Origin: Oxalicibacterium flavum
GTDB lineage: Bacteria; Pseudomonadota; Gammaproteobacteria; Burkholderiales; Burkholderiaceae_D
Reading direction: 5' to 3'
DNA: 64,000 nt
Assembly (NCBI RefSeq): GCF_014635065.1
Contig: NZ_BMCG01000005.1
Coordinates: 283,794-347,793 of the forward strand
The notes under the pieces were generated by a model. That model was not told the origin of the DNA, did no database searches, and saw only the letters and a program-made list of their open reading frames with translations. Positions 29,285 to 36,757 of the stretch are shown one piece after another. Both the position numbers and the translations under genes were made by a program. Within the stretch, counting starts at the first letter, position 1; each line of letters begins with the position of its first letter.

Positions 29285-29651
29285 CTATGAATACCTCGTC
29301 AGCAGTCTGTCCGCTACGTTGTAAAAAATTTGATTGAATTTGCCGGATTTCTGCAGGGTCTGGATGATCTGTTGGCGCTCTTCGGGGGATGATGCCATCG
29401 CGTCGGCGCACACCGCCAGTGCCTCGGCGTATGCCTGCTCGATGCTGTGGCGGCGGAACATGTCCACCATCAGGTTGCGGGCAATGCTGCTCAAATAGGC
29501 TTTGGGTTCGCGCAACTCTTCGGCGCGGCGTTGCAGTAGTACGCGGATGAATACCTCTTGCGCCAGGTCGCCGGCTTGATCGGTGCATTCGAGGCGACGA
29601 CGGGTCCATGTGCGCAAACTGGTTGTCGAACTCGGTGGAATGGGTGTTCAT
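29285..29651 (-). pseudogene. Degraded FecI-like ECF sigma factor
   Basis: On the minus strand the ATG at 29651 gives MNTHSTEFDNQFA in one frame, after which the family-like sequence continues in another frame: RTWTRRRLECTDQAGDLAQEVFIRVLL then REPKAYLSSIARNLMVDMFRR, the sigma region 2 of FecI-type ECF factors. About a dozen residues that normally join these parts are missing, so a deletion and frameshift have occurred. Sigma region 4 is absent: after SPEERQQIIQTLQ the sequence turns AT-rich and unrelated, exactly where the low-GC patch begins. No function is expected, and no FecR or receptor gene follows. Confidence 0.7.
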
Positions 29652-29992
29652 CCGAATCTGGCTGGCATGAATGAGCGGAATCGGACGAGAATTATAAGCA
29701 AGAACTATTATCAAATAGGGTGGTGTTGTTTTATGCGAAGGATGGGGGGCAGGTAGCGATGCTTCTGTTTTCGTTGATCTGCTTGTCTTGCCCCGATCAA
29801 GGCTGCGCGTATTGTCGGCACAGAGATGGGGGCGCAGTCAGCGCAGGAAATGCGCAAGTATTTCTTTTCATAATGGTGTTGTTTGTTCATTAAGACGTTC
29901 GGACGGGCGAGCGCGCGTGCTAGCATCCGTCCATCAGGGGCGTACCGTGAAGGACCGTTCCCCCCATTTCATGCAGCAATTGGAGAAAACGC

Positions 29993-30163
29993 TTGGCCAA
30001 ACCAAATTACCAGTACGAAAAACGACAGAAGGAACTCGAAAAGAAGCGCAAGAAAGAAGAAAAACTCAAACGCAAGCAGGAGCGGCCGGCCGAAACCGAC
30101 GAGGGGCAGGAAGCCGTTGATGGCACGCCTCTGGATGGAGCGCCTGCGCCCGAAGAGGAATAA
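29993..30163 (+). CDS. Small highly charged protein (56 residues)
   Basis: A TTG start preceded by a GGAGA site at good spacing opens a 56-residue frame: LAKPNYQYEKRQKELEKKRKK then EEKLKRKQERPAETDEGQE and an acidic tail ending APEEE. The first half is a basic, Lys/Glu-rich helix likely to form a coiled coil or bind nucleic acid; the tail is acidic and Pro-rich. Short proteins of this build are widespread in betaproteobacteria, but I know no assigned function. It is convergent with the methyltransferase gene. Confidence rests on the ribosome site, the biased composition and the amphipathic pattern. Confidence 0.6.
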   Translation: MAKPNYQYEKRQKELEKKRKKEEKLKRKQERPAETDEGQEAVDGTPLDGAPAPEEE

Positions 30164-30197
30164 GAGAAGGACGGCCGCCCATGCCGTCATCGCTTCC

Positions 30198-30782
30198 TTA
30201 CTTTACCGCGATTGCCTGCACGACCGCACCCAGTCCGGTGTGATACCGGCCTTCGATGACCGGCCGTTCCAGTTCCTGCAAATGCACGAAGCGCAACCCA
30301 GCGAGTTCCTGTCGCAGTGTGGCGGAAGTCTGCATGGTGTCCGTGTCCTTGCCGCCTCCCGTGTCGTTGTTTGCCTGCGCTGGCGTATAGGCTTCCAGCA
30401 GAAACACGCCACCGGGTTTGAGCGCCTTCTCCAGCCGCGCATACAAGGCTCTCCTGATCCCGGATGGCAACGGACAGAAGATCGAGATGATGCCGTCCCA
30501 TTCATTGTCGCCGGGGGCGAAGTCGGCCAGGTCGGCCTGCACGCATTCGATGGCGACGTTATTTTCTTGTGCCAGTCTTTGTGCCTTGTCCAGCCCGACC
30601 CGCGAAGCATCGACTGCCGTGACACGGTAGCCGTGCCTGGCGAGAAAGACGGCGTTGCGTCCTTCGCCCTCTGCCAGGCTCAGCACGCGGCCTTGCGGAA
30701 TCTGACGGAAGCGGGCTTTCAGGAAGTCGTTCGGTTCGGTGCCATAGGCATAGTCCTGCGTGCCGTAGCGTTGATCCCACAT
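30198..30782 (-). CDS. Class I SAM-dependent methyltransferase (TehB-like)
   Basis: 194-residue soluble methyltransferase. The N-terminus MWDQRYGTQDYAYGTEPNDFL is typical of the TehB/thiopurine-type branch. Motif I appears as VLSLAEGEGRNAVFLARHG, with the E-G-E-G variant binding SAM; motif II is VTAVDASRVGLDKA; motif III includes DGIISIFCPLP. The start at 30782 is supported by a GGGAG site. It begins two bases after the stop of the upstream VOC gene, forming a two- or three-gene operon with it and perhaps the endonuclease/phosphatase gene. The substrate is unknown; relatives detoxify tellurite or selenite or methylate small thiols. Confidence 0.8.
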   Translation of the reverse strand: MWDQRYGTQDYAYGTEPNDFLKARFRQIPQGRVLSLAEGEGRNAVFLARHGYRVTAVDASRVGLDKAQRLAQENNVAIECVQADLADFAPGDNEWDGIISIFCPLPSGIRRALYARLEKALKPGGVFLLEAYTPAQANNDTGGGKDTDTMQTSATLRQELAGLRFVHLQELERPVIEGRYHTGLGAVVQAIAVK

Positions 30783-30784
30783 CG

Positions 30785-31156
30785 TCAATCTCCCGTCAGG
30801 TCCGGATCGGTGGCAAAGCGCAGCCGGTTGCCGTCGGGATCGATCACGACCATCTCGCGCGTGCCCCACGGCGTATCGCAGGGCGGCTGATCGATCTGTG
30901 CCGCGTTGGTCTCGAACTGACGATGGCAGGCATCCACATCCGGCACCAGGAAATAGACGGCGCCGCCGACCTTTGCATCGCCCTCATGTTCGCTGAGGAA
31001 GATGGTCTGGCCCGCGCGCGTCAGTTGCACGAACAGCGGATAGTCGGGGCCGAAGCGGTGTTCCCAGTCGATCTTGAAGCCGAGACCATCGATATAGAAG
31101 GGCAGGCTGACGGCGGCATCGCGCATGCGCAGTTGGGGAATGACTGTTTGAGGCAT
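30785..31156 (-). CDS. VOC-fold protein, bleomycin-resistance/glyoxalase type
   Basis: 123-residue protein of the vicinal oxygen chelate superfamily, single-domain form. Two beta-alpha-beta-beta-beta modules can be traced: VIPQLRMRDAAVSLPFYIDGLGFKI, and GAVYFLVPDVDACHRQF followed by the closing strand REMVVIDPDGNRLRFA. The final (E/R)MVV-DPDGN signature is typical of bleomycin-resistance-like members, which bind and sequester drugs or act on small substrates. The start at 31156 was taken over an ATG at 31174 because the former has the purine-rich AAGAAA upstream and the expected N-terminus. It lies immediately upstream of the methyltransferase. Confidence 0.78.
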   Translation of the reverse strand: MPQTVIPQLRMRDAAVSLPFYIDGLGFKIDWEHRFGPDYPLFVQLTRAGQTIFLSEHEGDAKVGGAVYFLVPDVDACHRQFETNAAQIDQPPCDTPWGTREMVVIDPDGNRLRFATDPDLTGD

Positions 31157-31166
31157 GAATTTCTTT

Positions 31167-32171
31167 CTATGCAAGGCGCAGATCGGACAGTGCCGAGTCG
31201 TACAGCGCGATGCGCGCGAGCACGATGCCGTGGTCTGAAGCCTGCGGCTGCCGGAAGATCATGTGGTCGTTCAGGTAGCGCACGTCCAGCACTTCGCCGA
31301 TGGCGCCCGGCAGTTCGGGATTGAAGGCGGCCGATACGAGAATGTGGTCGATGGTCTCGAAACTGCCGTCGTGGATGTGGGTGTAGCCGACGTCGCGCAA
31401 TGGATCGCGGCGCGACTGGATGCGGTAGCTTTCGAACAGGCGGTCGTCGATGGTTTCCTCGTCGGCGGCATCGTAGCGGCCGAGGCCCATCACCATGCGC
31501 GTGGAGATCGCATCGGCGACGTCGTTGAAGTCGCCCATGACAATGATCGGCCTGCGCGTACTGCGCAGGCGGCGCGTCAGCAGCGTGCGCAGACCGAGCG
31601 CATCGGTGCCGCGCCGGATCAGCGAGCGCAGCATTGCCATGCCGGAGAGGTCCGACAGTTGCGTCTGGTTGTCGGCGTCCTGCAGATAGTCGGGCAGCTT
31701 GGATTTCAGGTGGCAGACGTAGGCATCGATCACGAGCGATGGCGAGACCTGGATCTGCGCATGCAGCACCGGCCGCGTGAAGCGACGCATCGGATGCGCC
31801 ACGCCGGGAATGTCGATGCTCAGGTTGTCCGGCAGTTCGGCGATGATGCCGGCACCGGGTGCGATCGGCAGGCGCGAGATCAGCGCCACGCTCGGCGTGA
31901 ATTTCTCGGCCTGCGGATCGGGGTCTTCGCCGACGTGACGGGCATCGCGGTAATGTTGCGTGCGTGCCAGCACGTCCCTGAGCGCAGCCTGAGAAAAGAT
32001 CTCCTGCAGCCCGATCACGTCGGCGTCGAGCCGGTCGAGCTGTTGCGCGATCCACGTGATCTTGGCTTCGTACTCCGCTTCGGAGTAGGGTGGCTGGTCG
32101 GCGTAGAATGTTATCCCCGGCAGGGCCAGATTGCAGACGTTGAAGGTCGCAAAGCGGAGTTCTTGCTGCAT
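31167..32171 (-). CDS. Endonuclease/exonuclease/phosphatase family protein
   Basis: 334-residue metal-dependent hydrolase of the EEP superfamily (DNase I, AP endonuclease and sphingomyelinase relatives). Motifs are LRFATFNVCNLALPG at the start, ADVIGLQEIFS with the metal-binding Glu, VIDAYVCHLKSK, PIIVMGDFNDVADA with the catalytic Asp-x-Asn, and the C-terminal ASDHGIVLA Asp-His pair. No signal peptide is seen, so it is cytoplasmic. The ATG at 32171 follows an AAAAGGAG site. It is divergent from ybaK. Substrate could be nucleic acid, a phosphoinositide or another phosphodiester. Confidence 0.83.
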   Translation of the reverse strand: MQQELRFATFNVCNLALPGITFYADQPPYSEAEYEAKITWIAQQLDRLDADVIGLQEIFSQAALRDVLARTQHYRDARHVGEDPDPQAEKFTPSVALISRLPIAPGAGIIAELPDNLSIDIPGVAHPMRRFTRPVLHAQIQVSPSLVIDAYVCHLKSKLPDYLQDADNQTQLSDLSGMAMLRSLIRRGTDALGLRTLLTRRLRSTRRPIIVMGDFNDVADAISTRMVMGLGRYDAADEETIDDRLFESYRIQSRRDPLRDVGYTHIHDGSFETIDHILVSAAFNPELPGAIGEVLDVRYLNDHMIFRQPQASDHGIVLARIALYDSALSDLRLA

Positions 32172-32203
32172 AATGTGCTCCTTTTTGGTTTGAGCGTAAC
32201 ACG

Positions 32204-32695
32204 ATGGCAAGAAAAGAGCATGTGTCGGAAACGCCCGCGACACAATGGCTGCGTCGTCATAGGGTCGCCTTCGAGGGGCATCCGTACGAATACGAGGAAC
32301 ATGGCGGCACCGAAGGATCGTCGCGTGCACTCGGTGTCGATGAGCACATCGTGGTCAAGACGCTGGTGATGCAGGACGAGGCGGCCAGGCCGCTGCTGGT
32401 GCTGATGCACGGCGACCGCAAGGTCTCGACCAAGAACCTGGCACGCCAGATCGGCTGCAAGTCGGTCGAGCCGTGCAAGCCGGAAGTGGCGAACCGCCAC
32501 TCGGGCTATCTGATCGGCGGTACCTCGCCGTTCGGCACGCGCAAGGAAATGCCGGTCTATGTGGAGGAAAGCATCCTCGCGCTCGAACGCATCTACATCA
32601 ATGGCGGCCGGCGCGGTTATCTGGTGAGTCTGTCGCCGGCAGCGCTGAAAGACGTGCTGGGCGCGAAGCCCGTGCATTGCGCGCTGGAAGAATAA
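32204..32695 (+). CDS. ybaK: Cys-tRNA(Pro)/Cys-tRNA(Cys) deacylase YbaK
   Basis: 163-residue single-domain editing enzyme that hydrolyses mischarged Cys-tRNA(Pro), a frequent error of ProRS. Family motifs are [13 protein letters not shown] with YEYEEHGG, the conserved active-site Lys in [44 protein letters not shown] and [12 protein letters not shown]. The order matches the YbaK/EbsC family rather than the ProX branch. It lies 32 bases from the divergent EEP gene, and plsY follows on the same strand after about 50 bases. Confidence 0.92.
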   Translation: MARKEHVSETPATQWLRRHRVAFEGHPYEYEEHGGTEGSSRALGVDEHIVVKTLVMQDEAARPLLVLMHGDRKVSTKNLARQIGCKSVEPCKPEVANRHSGYLIGGTSPFGTRKEMPVYVEESILALERIYINGGRRGYLVSLSPAALKDVLGAKPVHCALEE

Positions 32696-32744
32696 TGAGC
32701 CGTTGCAACGCATCCATGCGCGTGCGGCGGAAGAGGGAGGAAAA

Positions 32745-33353
32745 ATGAATACAGTCCTGTTTGCGGTCGGTGCCTACCTGATCGGTTCGATCTCGTTCGC
32801 GGTGGTGGTCAGCAAGCTGTTCCGGCTCGACGATCCGCGCAGCTACGGTTCGAAGAACCCGGGCGCGACCAACGTGCTGCGCACCGGCAACAAGAAGGCC
32901 GCGATCCTGACGCTGCTCGGCGACGGTGCCAAGGGCTTTGTCGCAGTATGGCTGGCGCAGCATTTCGGTCCGGCCTACGGCATCGGCGAGACCGGCGTGG
33001 CGCTGGCGGCGATCGCGGTGTTTCTCGGCCACCTGTGGCCGGTGTTCTTCCGCTTCGTCGGCGGCAAGGGCGTGGCGACCGCGCTCGGCATCCTGCTGGC
33101 GGTGAATGGTTGGCTCGGCCTGGCGACGCTGGCGACCTGGCTCATCATCGCCTACGCCTTCCGTTATTCGTCTCTGGCGGCGCTGATCGCGGCGGTGTTT
33201 GCGCCGTTCTTCTACCTGCTGATGTTCGAGGTCGATGCGATGCTGCTGGCGATCACCGCGATGAGCGTGCTGCTGATTGCGCGGCACAGGAAGAACATCG
33301 CGAATCTGCTGTCGGGCAAGGAAACCCGGATCGGCAGCAAGAAGAAGTCCTGA
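32745..33353 (+). CDS. plsY: Acyl-phosphate glycerol-3-phosphate acyltransferase PlsY
   Basis: Inner-membrane enzyme that starts phospholipid synthesis by transferring acyl groups from acyl-phosphate (made by PlsX) to glycerol-3-phosphate. The 202-residue protein has seven-helix topology and all three PlsY motifs: [48 protein letters not shown], and a final [14 protein letters not shown]. The start at 32745 follows a GGGAGGAAAA site. A strong terminator follows, shared with the convergent tsaD. The plsY-tsaD neighbourhood is common in bacteria. Confidence 0.96.
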   Translation: MNTVLFAVGAYLIGSISFAVVVSKLFRLDDPRSYGSKNPGATNVLRTGNKKAAILTLLGDGAKGFVAVWLAQHFGPAYGIGETGVALAAIAVFLGHLWPVFFRFVGGKGVATALGILLAVNGWLGLATLATWLIIAYAFRYSSLAALIAAVFAPFFYLLMFEVDAMLLAITAMSVLLIARHRKNIANLLSGKETRIGSKKKS

Positions 33354-33371
33354 TATGGACGCATGACATGA

Positions 33372-33400
33372 AAAGGCCCGCAGATGCGGGCCTTTCGTTT
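33372..33400. terminator. Bidirectional terminator between plsY and tsaD
   Basis: AAAGGCCCGC - AGAT - GCGGGCCTTT is a 10-base-pair perfect stem (33372-33381 with 33386-33395) with A-rich and T-rich flanks, lying between the convergent plsY and tsaD genes. Confidence 0.92.
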
Positions 33401-34429
33401 CTATGGCGCCGAAAGGCTGTCCAGCGGCCAGCGCGGCTTCACGTTGAAGCCGTATTCCTTCTTCGCCAGATTCGGATCGCGCTGCAGCCGCATGGCGCCG
33501 GCGAAGGCGATCATCGCGCCGTTGTCGGTGCAGAACTCCAGTTCCGGATAGAACACCTTGTAGCGCCGCTTGGCGGCGGCTGCGTTCAGCGATTCGCGCA
33601 GCTGGCGGTTGGCGCCGACGCCGCCGGCGATCACGAGGCGCTTGAGGCCGGTCTGCTTGAGCGCCGTCATGCATTTGGCGGTCAGCACATCGACGATGGC
33701 GTCAACGAACGCGCGTGCGATGTTGGCCTTGTCCTGTTCGCAGATGTTGGCCGGGTGGTTCTTCACCACCGTCAGCACTGCCGTTTTCAGGCCCGAAAAA
33801 CTGAAATCCAGATTCTTCGAATGCAGCATCGGGCGCGGCAGCGTATAGGCGTTCGGATCGCCGAACTCGGCCAGGCGCGAGATGGCAGGGCCGCCCGGAT
33901 AGCCGAGGCCGAGCAGTTTGGCCGATTTGTCGAAGGCCTCGCCAGCGGCGTCGTCGAGCGTCTCGCCCAGCATCGCGTACTGTCCGACGCCATCGACGCG
34001 CATCAGTTGCGTGTGGCCGCCCGATACCAGCAAGGCAATGAACGGAAAGGCCGGCGGCTCGCTCGCCAGTAGCGGCGACAGCAGATGGCCTTCGAGGTGG
34101 TGCACGCCGAGCACGGGTTTGTCGAGCGCGAGGCCGAGGCCGCAGGCGATCGAGGAGCCGACCAGCAGCGCGCCGGCCAGCCCGGGGCCCTGTGTATAGG
34201 CGATGGCGTCGATCTCGCTGCGCTGTACGCTGCTGTCCGCAAGGACCTTTTCCAGCAGCGGAATGGCGCGGCGGATGTGGTCGCGCGAGGCCAGCTCGGG
34301 CACCACGCCGCCGTATTCCTCATGCATCTTCACCTGCGAATAGAGGGCGTGCGCCAGCAGGCCGCGTTGTGTGTCGTACAACGCGAGGCCGGTTTCGTCG
34401 CAGGAGGATTCGATTCCGAGAACGAGCAT
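33401..34429 (-). CDS. tsaD: tRNA N6-adenosine threonylcarbamoyltransferase TsaD
   Basis: Catalytic subunit that transfers threonylcarbamoyl to A37 of ANN-reading tRNAs; works with TsaB, TsaE (13771-14259) and TsaC. The 342-residue protein has the ASKHA fold with [11 protein letters not shown], the iron-binding [10 protein letters not shown] (H-x-x-x-H), [23 protein letters not shown], and [13 protein letters not shown]. The start at 34429 fits the universal M-x-V-L-G-I-E-S-S beginning. In many betaproteobacteria tsaD lies close to rpsU; here a 17-kb nitrate block separates them. Confidence 0.96.
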   Translation of the reverse strand: MLVLGIESSCDETGLALYDTQRGLLAHALYSQVKMHEEYGGVVPELASRDHIRRAIPLLEKVLADSSVQRSEIDAIAYTQGPGLAGALLVGSSIACGLGLALDKPVLGVHHLEGHLLSPLLASEPPAFPFIALLVSGGHTQLMRVDGVGQYAMLGETLDDAAGEAFDKSAKLLGLGYPGGPAISRLAEFGDPNAYTLPRPMLHSKNLDFSFSGLKTAVLTVVKNHPANICEQDKANIARAFVDAIVDVLTAKCMTALKQTGLKRLVIAGGVGANRQLRESLNAAAAKRRYKVFYPELEFCTDNGAMIAFAGAMRLQRDPNLAKKEYGFNVKPRWPLDSLSAP

Positions 34430-34526
34430 GAGGATGGAATAAGGTGCTGAGGTGTGGCGTGAATCTTGCGTGGATTGTAGCGTATTCTCCCGCGCTCGCT
34501 GCGCTGCACCATCATTCTTGAACCGC

Positions 34527-35174
34527 ATGATCTCTCGAAACCAGGCCGATATCCGCTCGCTGCGCATCGTCGTCGTCAATACTCTTTTAGCGTCGGACGC
34601 GGATCCGGACGATCAGGCCCTGCAGCAGGACGAGCGCGCGCGTGCCTTGCGCATCGGCCTTCTGGAGGCGGGCTACAACATCGTTGCCGTGCTGCCGGCC
34701 GACCTGCATCTGGCCGATCGCGTCGTGCAGCTGCAGCCGGACATGGTCATCATCGACGCCGAATCCGACGCGCGTGATGTGCTCGAGCACGTGGTGATCG
34801 TCACGCGCGAGGCGCCGCGCCCCATCGTGCTGTTTACCGAAGACCAGGCGCAATCGAGCATGGAGGCCGCAATGGCGGCCGGCGTGTCGGCCTATATCGT
34901 GTCGGGTCTGCAGGCCGAGCGTGTCAAGCCGGTGCTCGACGTGGCGCTGGCGCGTTTCAACGCCGACCAGAAGCTGCGCAACGAACTGTCCGACACCAAG
35001 CTCAAGCTGGCCGAGCGCAAGACCGTCGAACGTGCCAAGGGTTTGCTGATGGAGCGTCACCGCATCTCCGAGGACGAGGCCTATGGCCGCCTGCGCCGCA
35101 TGGCGATGGACCGCAACCTCAAGCTGTCGGAACTGGCGCAGCGCATGATCGATATCGCCGATCTGCTCGGCTGA
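34527..35174 (+). CDS. nasT: NasT-type response regulator with ANTAR RNA-binding domain
   Basis: 215-residue transcription antiterminator. Residues about 10-135 form a receiver-like domain ([38 protein letters not shown]); residues about 150-215 are the ANTAR three-helix bundle, with [35 protein letters not shown] (key parts [23 protein letters not shown]) matching the family. NasT frees nitrate genes from leader termination by binding paired hexaloop hairpins, which are found directly downstream at 35350-35405. Its usual inhibitor NasS, a NrtA-like nitrate-binding protein, is not encoded next to it. The start at 34527 removes a non-conserved extension. Confidence 0.9.
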   Translation: MISRNQADIRSLRIVVVNTLLASDADPDDQALQQDERARALRIGLLEAGYNIVAVLPADLHLADRVVQLQPDMVIIDAESDARDVLEHVVIVTREAPRPIVLFTEDQAQSSMEAAMAAGVSAYIVSGLQAERVKPVLDVALARFNADQKLRNELSDTKLKLAERKTVERAKGLLMERHRISEDEAYGRLRRMAMDRNLKLSELAQRMIDIADLLG

Positions 35175-35181
35175 TCGCGTA

Positions 35182-35219
35182 TTGGTGCATTTGCGATGCA
35201 CTAAATCAAGGCGGTGCAC
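35182..35219 (+). promoter_or_regulatory. NtrC-like half-sites upstream of nrtA promoter
   Basis: Three copies of the NtrC half-site core occur in 38 bases: TTGGTGCA (35182-35189), TGCACTAA (35197-35204) and GGTGCAC (35213-35219). They lie 105-140 bases upstream of the sigma-54 element, the usual enhancer distance. The spacing between halves is not the canonical TGCAC-N7-GTGCA, so binding is uncertain. Confidence 0.45.
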
Positions 35220-35323
35220 AAAAAAGGCGCGATGCGGTCAGGGCGATTGGACGGGCGCGCGATGCCTGCGGTTGATGAGCTTGCCACTCTGGCGGAGCAC
35301 GGGATTTTGGCGGGTTTTGAAAA

Positions 35324-35340
35324 CTGGCATGTGAATTGCT
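35324..35340 (+). promoter_or_regulatory. Sigma-54 promoter (-24/-12) of the nrt operon
   Basis: CTGGCATG-TGAA-TTGCT contains the invariant GG and GC dinucleotides separated by exactly 10 bases, close to the consensus YTGGCACG-N4-TTGCW. The predicted transcript start near 35351 coincides with the first base of the first leader hairpin, which strongly supports the assignment. Confidence 0.75.
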
Positions 35341-35349
35341 AATTTGAGG

Positions 35350-35405
35350 TTGGTGCCAACGACGGTGCCGAAAAAAACAGGATGGCACCGGCCAATGGCG
35401 GCCGG
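35350..35405 (+). ncRNA. ANTAR-target leader: two hexaloop hairpins upstream of nrtA
   Basis: Hairpin P1 is GGTGCC-AACGAC-GGTGCC (35352-35369; the stem pairs through two G-U wobbles and can be extended by two pairs). Hairpin P2 is CCGGCC-AATGGC-GGCCGG (35388-35405, six perfect GC pairs). Both loops have six bases with A at position 1 and G at position 4, the recognition signature of ANTAR antiterminators such as NasR, NasT and EutV. P2 is followed 12 bases later by an intrinsic terminator. The ANTAR gene nasT is the adjacent upstream gene. By family knowledge, NasT binding should prevent the terminator from ending transcription before nrtA. Confidence 0.82.
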
Positions 35406-35417
35406 GGCGATCAGGAC

Positions 35418-35471
35418 AAAGACGTCCGTGTTGCGGAAGCATGTGCTTCTGCGGCCCGGGCGTCTTTTTTT
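35418..35471 (+). terminator. Leader (attenuator) terminator in front of nrtA
   Basis: AAAGACG (35418-35424) pairs with CGTCTTT (35461-35467), extended by TCCG/CGGG and an inner GCGGAAGCA/TGCTTCTGC arm, and runs into T7. It sits within the 5' leader, 27 bases before the nrtA start codon, so it can only make sense as a conditional terminator relieved by NasT. Confidence 0.85.
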
Positions 35472-35497
35472 ATTCCACTCCGCTCTTCGAGGAAAAC

Positions 35498-36748
35498 ATG
35501 ACAACGCATGACAGGACGACCAACATGACACGGCGCACCATCATCAAGGCAGGAACCGCAGTGGCGGCCAGCGCTTTCGGTGGCTTGGCCACGCAGGGCG
35601 TATGGGCTGCGGGCTCGGACAAGCCAGAGAAGGAAGAGGTCAAGATCGGCTTCATTCCGTTGACCGACTGCGCTTCCGTGGTCATGGCCTCGGTGCTCGG
35701 CTTCGACAAAAAGTACGGCGTCAAGATCGTGCCGACCAAGGAGTCGTCGTGGGCCGGCGTGCGCGACAAGCTGGTCAATGGCGAGCTCGACGCCGCGCAT
35801 GTGCTGTACGGCCTGGTCTATGGCGTGCATGAAGGCATAGGCGGCGCCAAGAAGGACATGGCGGTGCTGATGAACCTCAACAACAACGGTCAGGCAATTA
35901 CCCTGTCGAAGCAGTTGGCCGACAAGGGCGCGGTCAACGGCGCCGGCCTGGCCAAGCTGATGCAGATGGAAAAACGCGAATACACGTTTGCGCAGACCTT
36001 CCCGACCGGTACCCACGCGATGTGGCTCTACTACTGGCTGGCGACCTACGGCATCAATCCGATGAAGGATGCCAAGGTCATCACCGTGCCGCCGCCGCAG
36101 ATGGTCGCCAACATGCGGGTCGGGAACATGGACGGCTTCTGCGTTGGCGAACCGTGGAACCACCGCGCCATCGTTGACGGCATCGGCATCACGGCCGCTA
36201 CCACGCAGGACATCTGGAAGGATCATCCGGAGAAGGTACTCGGCACGACTTCCGACTGGGTTGCCAAGAATCCGAACACGGCGCGCGCCGTGACCGCGGC
36301 GATTCTCGAAGCCGGCCGCTGGATCGATGCCTCGCTGTCCAACAAGAACAAGATGGCCGAGACGATCGCGGCCAAGTCCTACGTCAATACCTCGGTCGAT
36401 GTCATCAACCAGCGCATCCTCGGCCGCTACAGCGATGGCATGGGCAAGACCTGGGACGATCCGAACCACATGAAGTTCTACAACGACGGCGCGGCCAACT
36501 TCCCGTACCTGTCGGACGGCATGTGGTTCATGACCCAGCACAAGCGCTGGGGCCTGGCCAAGGGCGAGTCCGATTACGTGGGCACGGCAACCTCGGTCAA
36601 CCGCATCGCGCTCTATAAGGAAGCGGCGGCCGCTGCCAAGGTGCCGCTGCCGAAGAGCGAGTCGCGCTCGTCCAAGCTCATCGACGGCGTGGTGTGGGAC
36701 GGCAAGAACCCCAAGGCATACGCAGAATCGTTCAAGATCAAGGCATAA
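35498..36748 (+). CDS. nrtA: Nitrate ABC transporter substrate-binding protein (NrtA/CmpA family, Tat signal)
   Basis: 416-residue periplasmic nitrate receptor. The N-terminus MTRRTIIKAG followed by a hydrophobic stretch and VWAA is a twin-arginine signal. The body follows the NrtA/CmpA family: KIGFIPLTDCASVVMAS, the helix of SSWAGVRDKL, AHVLYGLVYGVH, FPTGTHAMWLYYWLA, MRVGNMDGFCVGEPWNHRA and a long C-terminal domain. The start at 35498 follows GAGGAAAA; an ATG at 35525 is also possible. It is the first gene of nrtABC plus the P-box protein, under sigma-54 and ANTAR leader control. Its Tat signal argues against it being cytoplasmic NasS. Confidence 0.92.
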   Translation: MTTHDRTTNMTRRTIIKAGTAVAASAFGGLATQGVWAAGSDKPEKEEVKIGFIPLTDCASVVMASVLGFDKKYGVKIVPTKESSWAGVRDKLVNGELDAAHVLYGLVYGVHEGIGGAKKDMAVLMNLNNNGQAITLSKQLADKGAVNGAGLAKLMQMEKREYTFAQTFPTGTHAMWLYYWLATYGINPMKDAKVITVPPPQMVANMRVGNMDGFCVGEPWNHRAIVDGIGITAATTQDIWKDHPEKVLGTTSDWVAKNPNTARAVTAAILEAGRWIDASLSNKNKMAETIAAKSYVNTSVDVINQRILGRYSDGMGKTWDDPNHMKFYNDGAANFPYLSDGMWFMTQHKRWGLAKGESDYVGTATSVNRIALYKEAAAAAKVPLPKSESRSSKLIDGVVWDGKNPKAYAESFKIKA

Positions 36749-36757
36749 GGAGTCACC

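Noticed and set aside
29690..29716. A possible Fur box in front of the broken FecI-like gene
   Set aside because: Only one half (TATTATC) resembles the 19-base consensus; about half of the positions match, which is not convincing.
30170..30188. Hairpin GACGGC-CGCCCAT-GCCGTC between convergent small gene and methyltransferase gene
   Set aside because: Short stem without any T-run on either strand; could be chance in GC-rich DNA.
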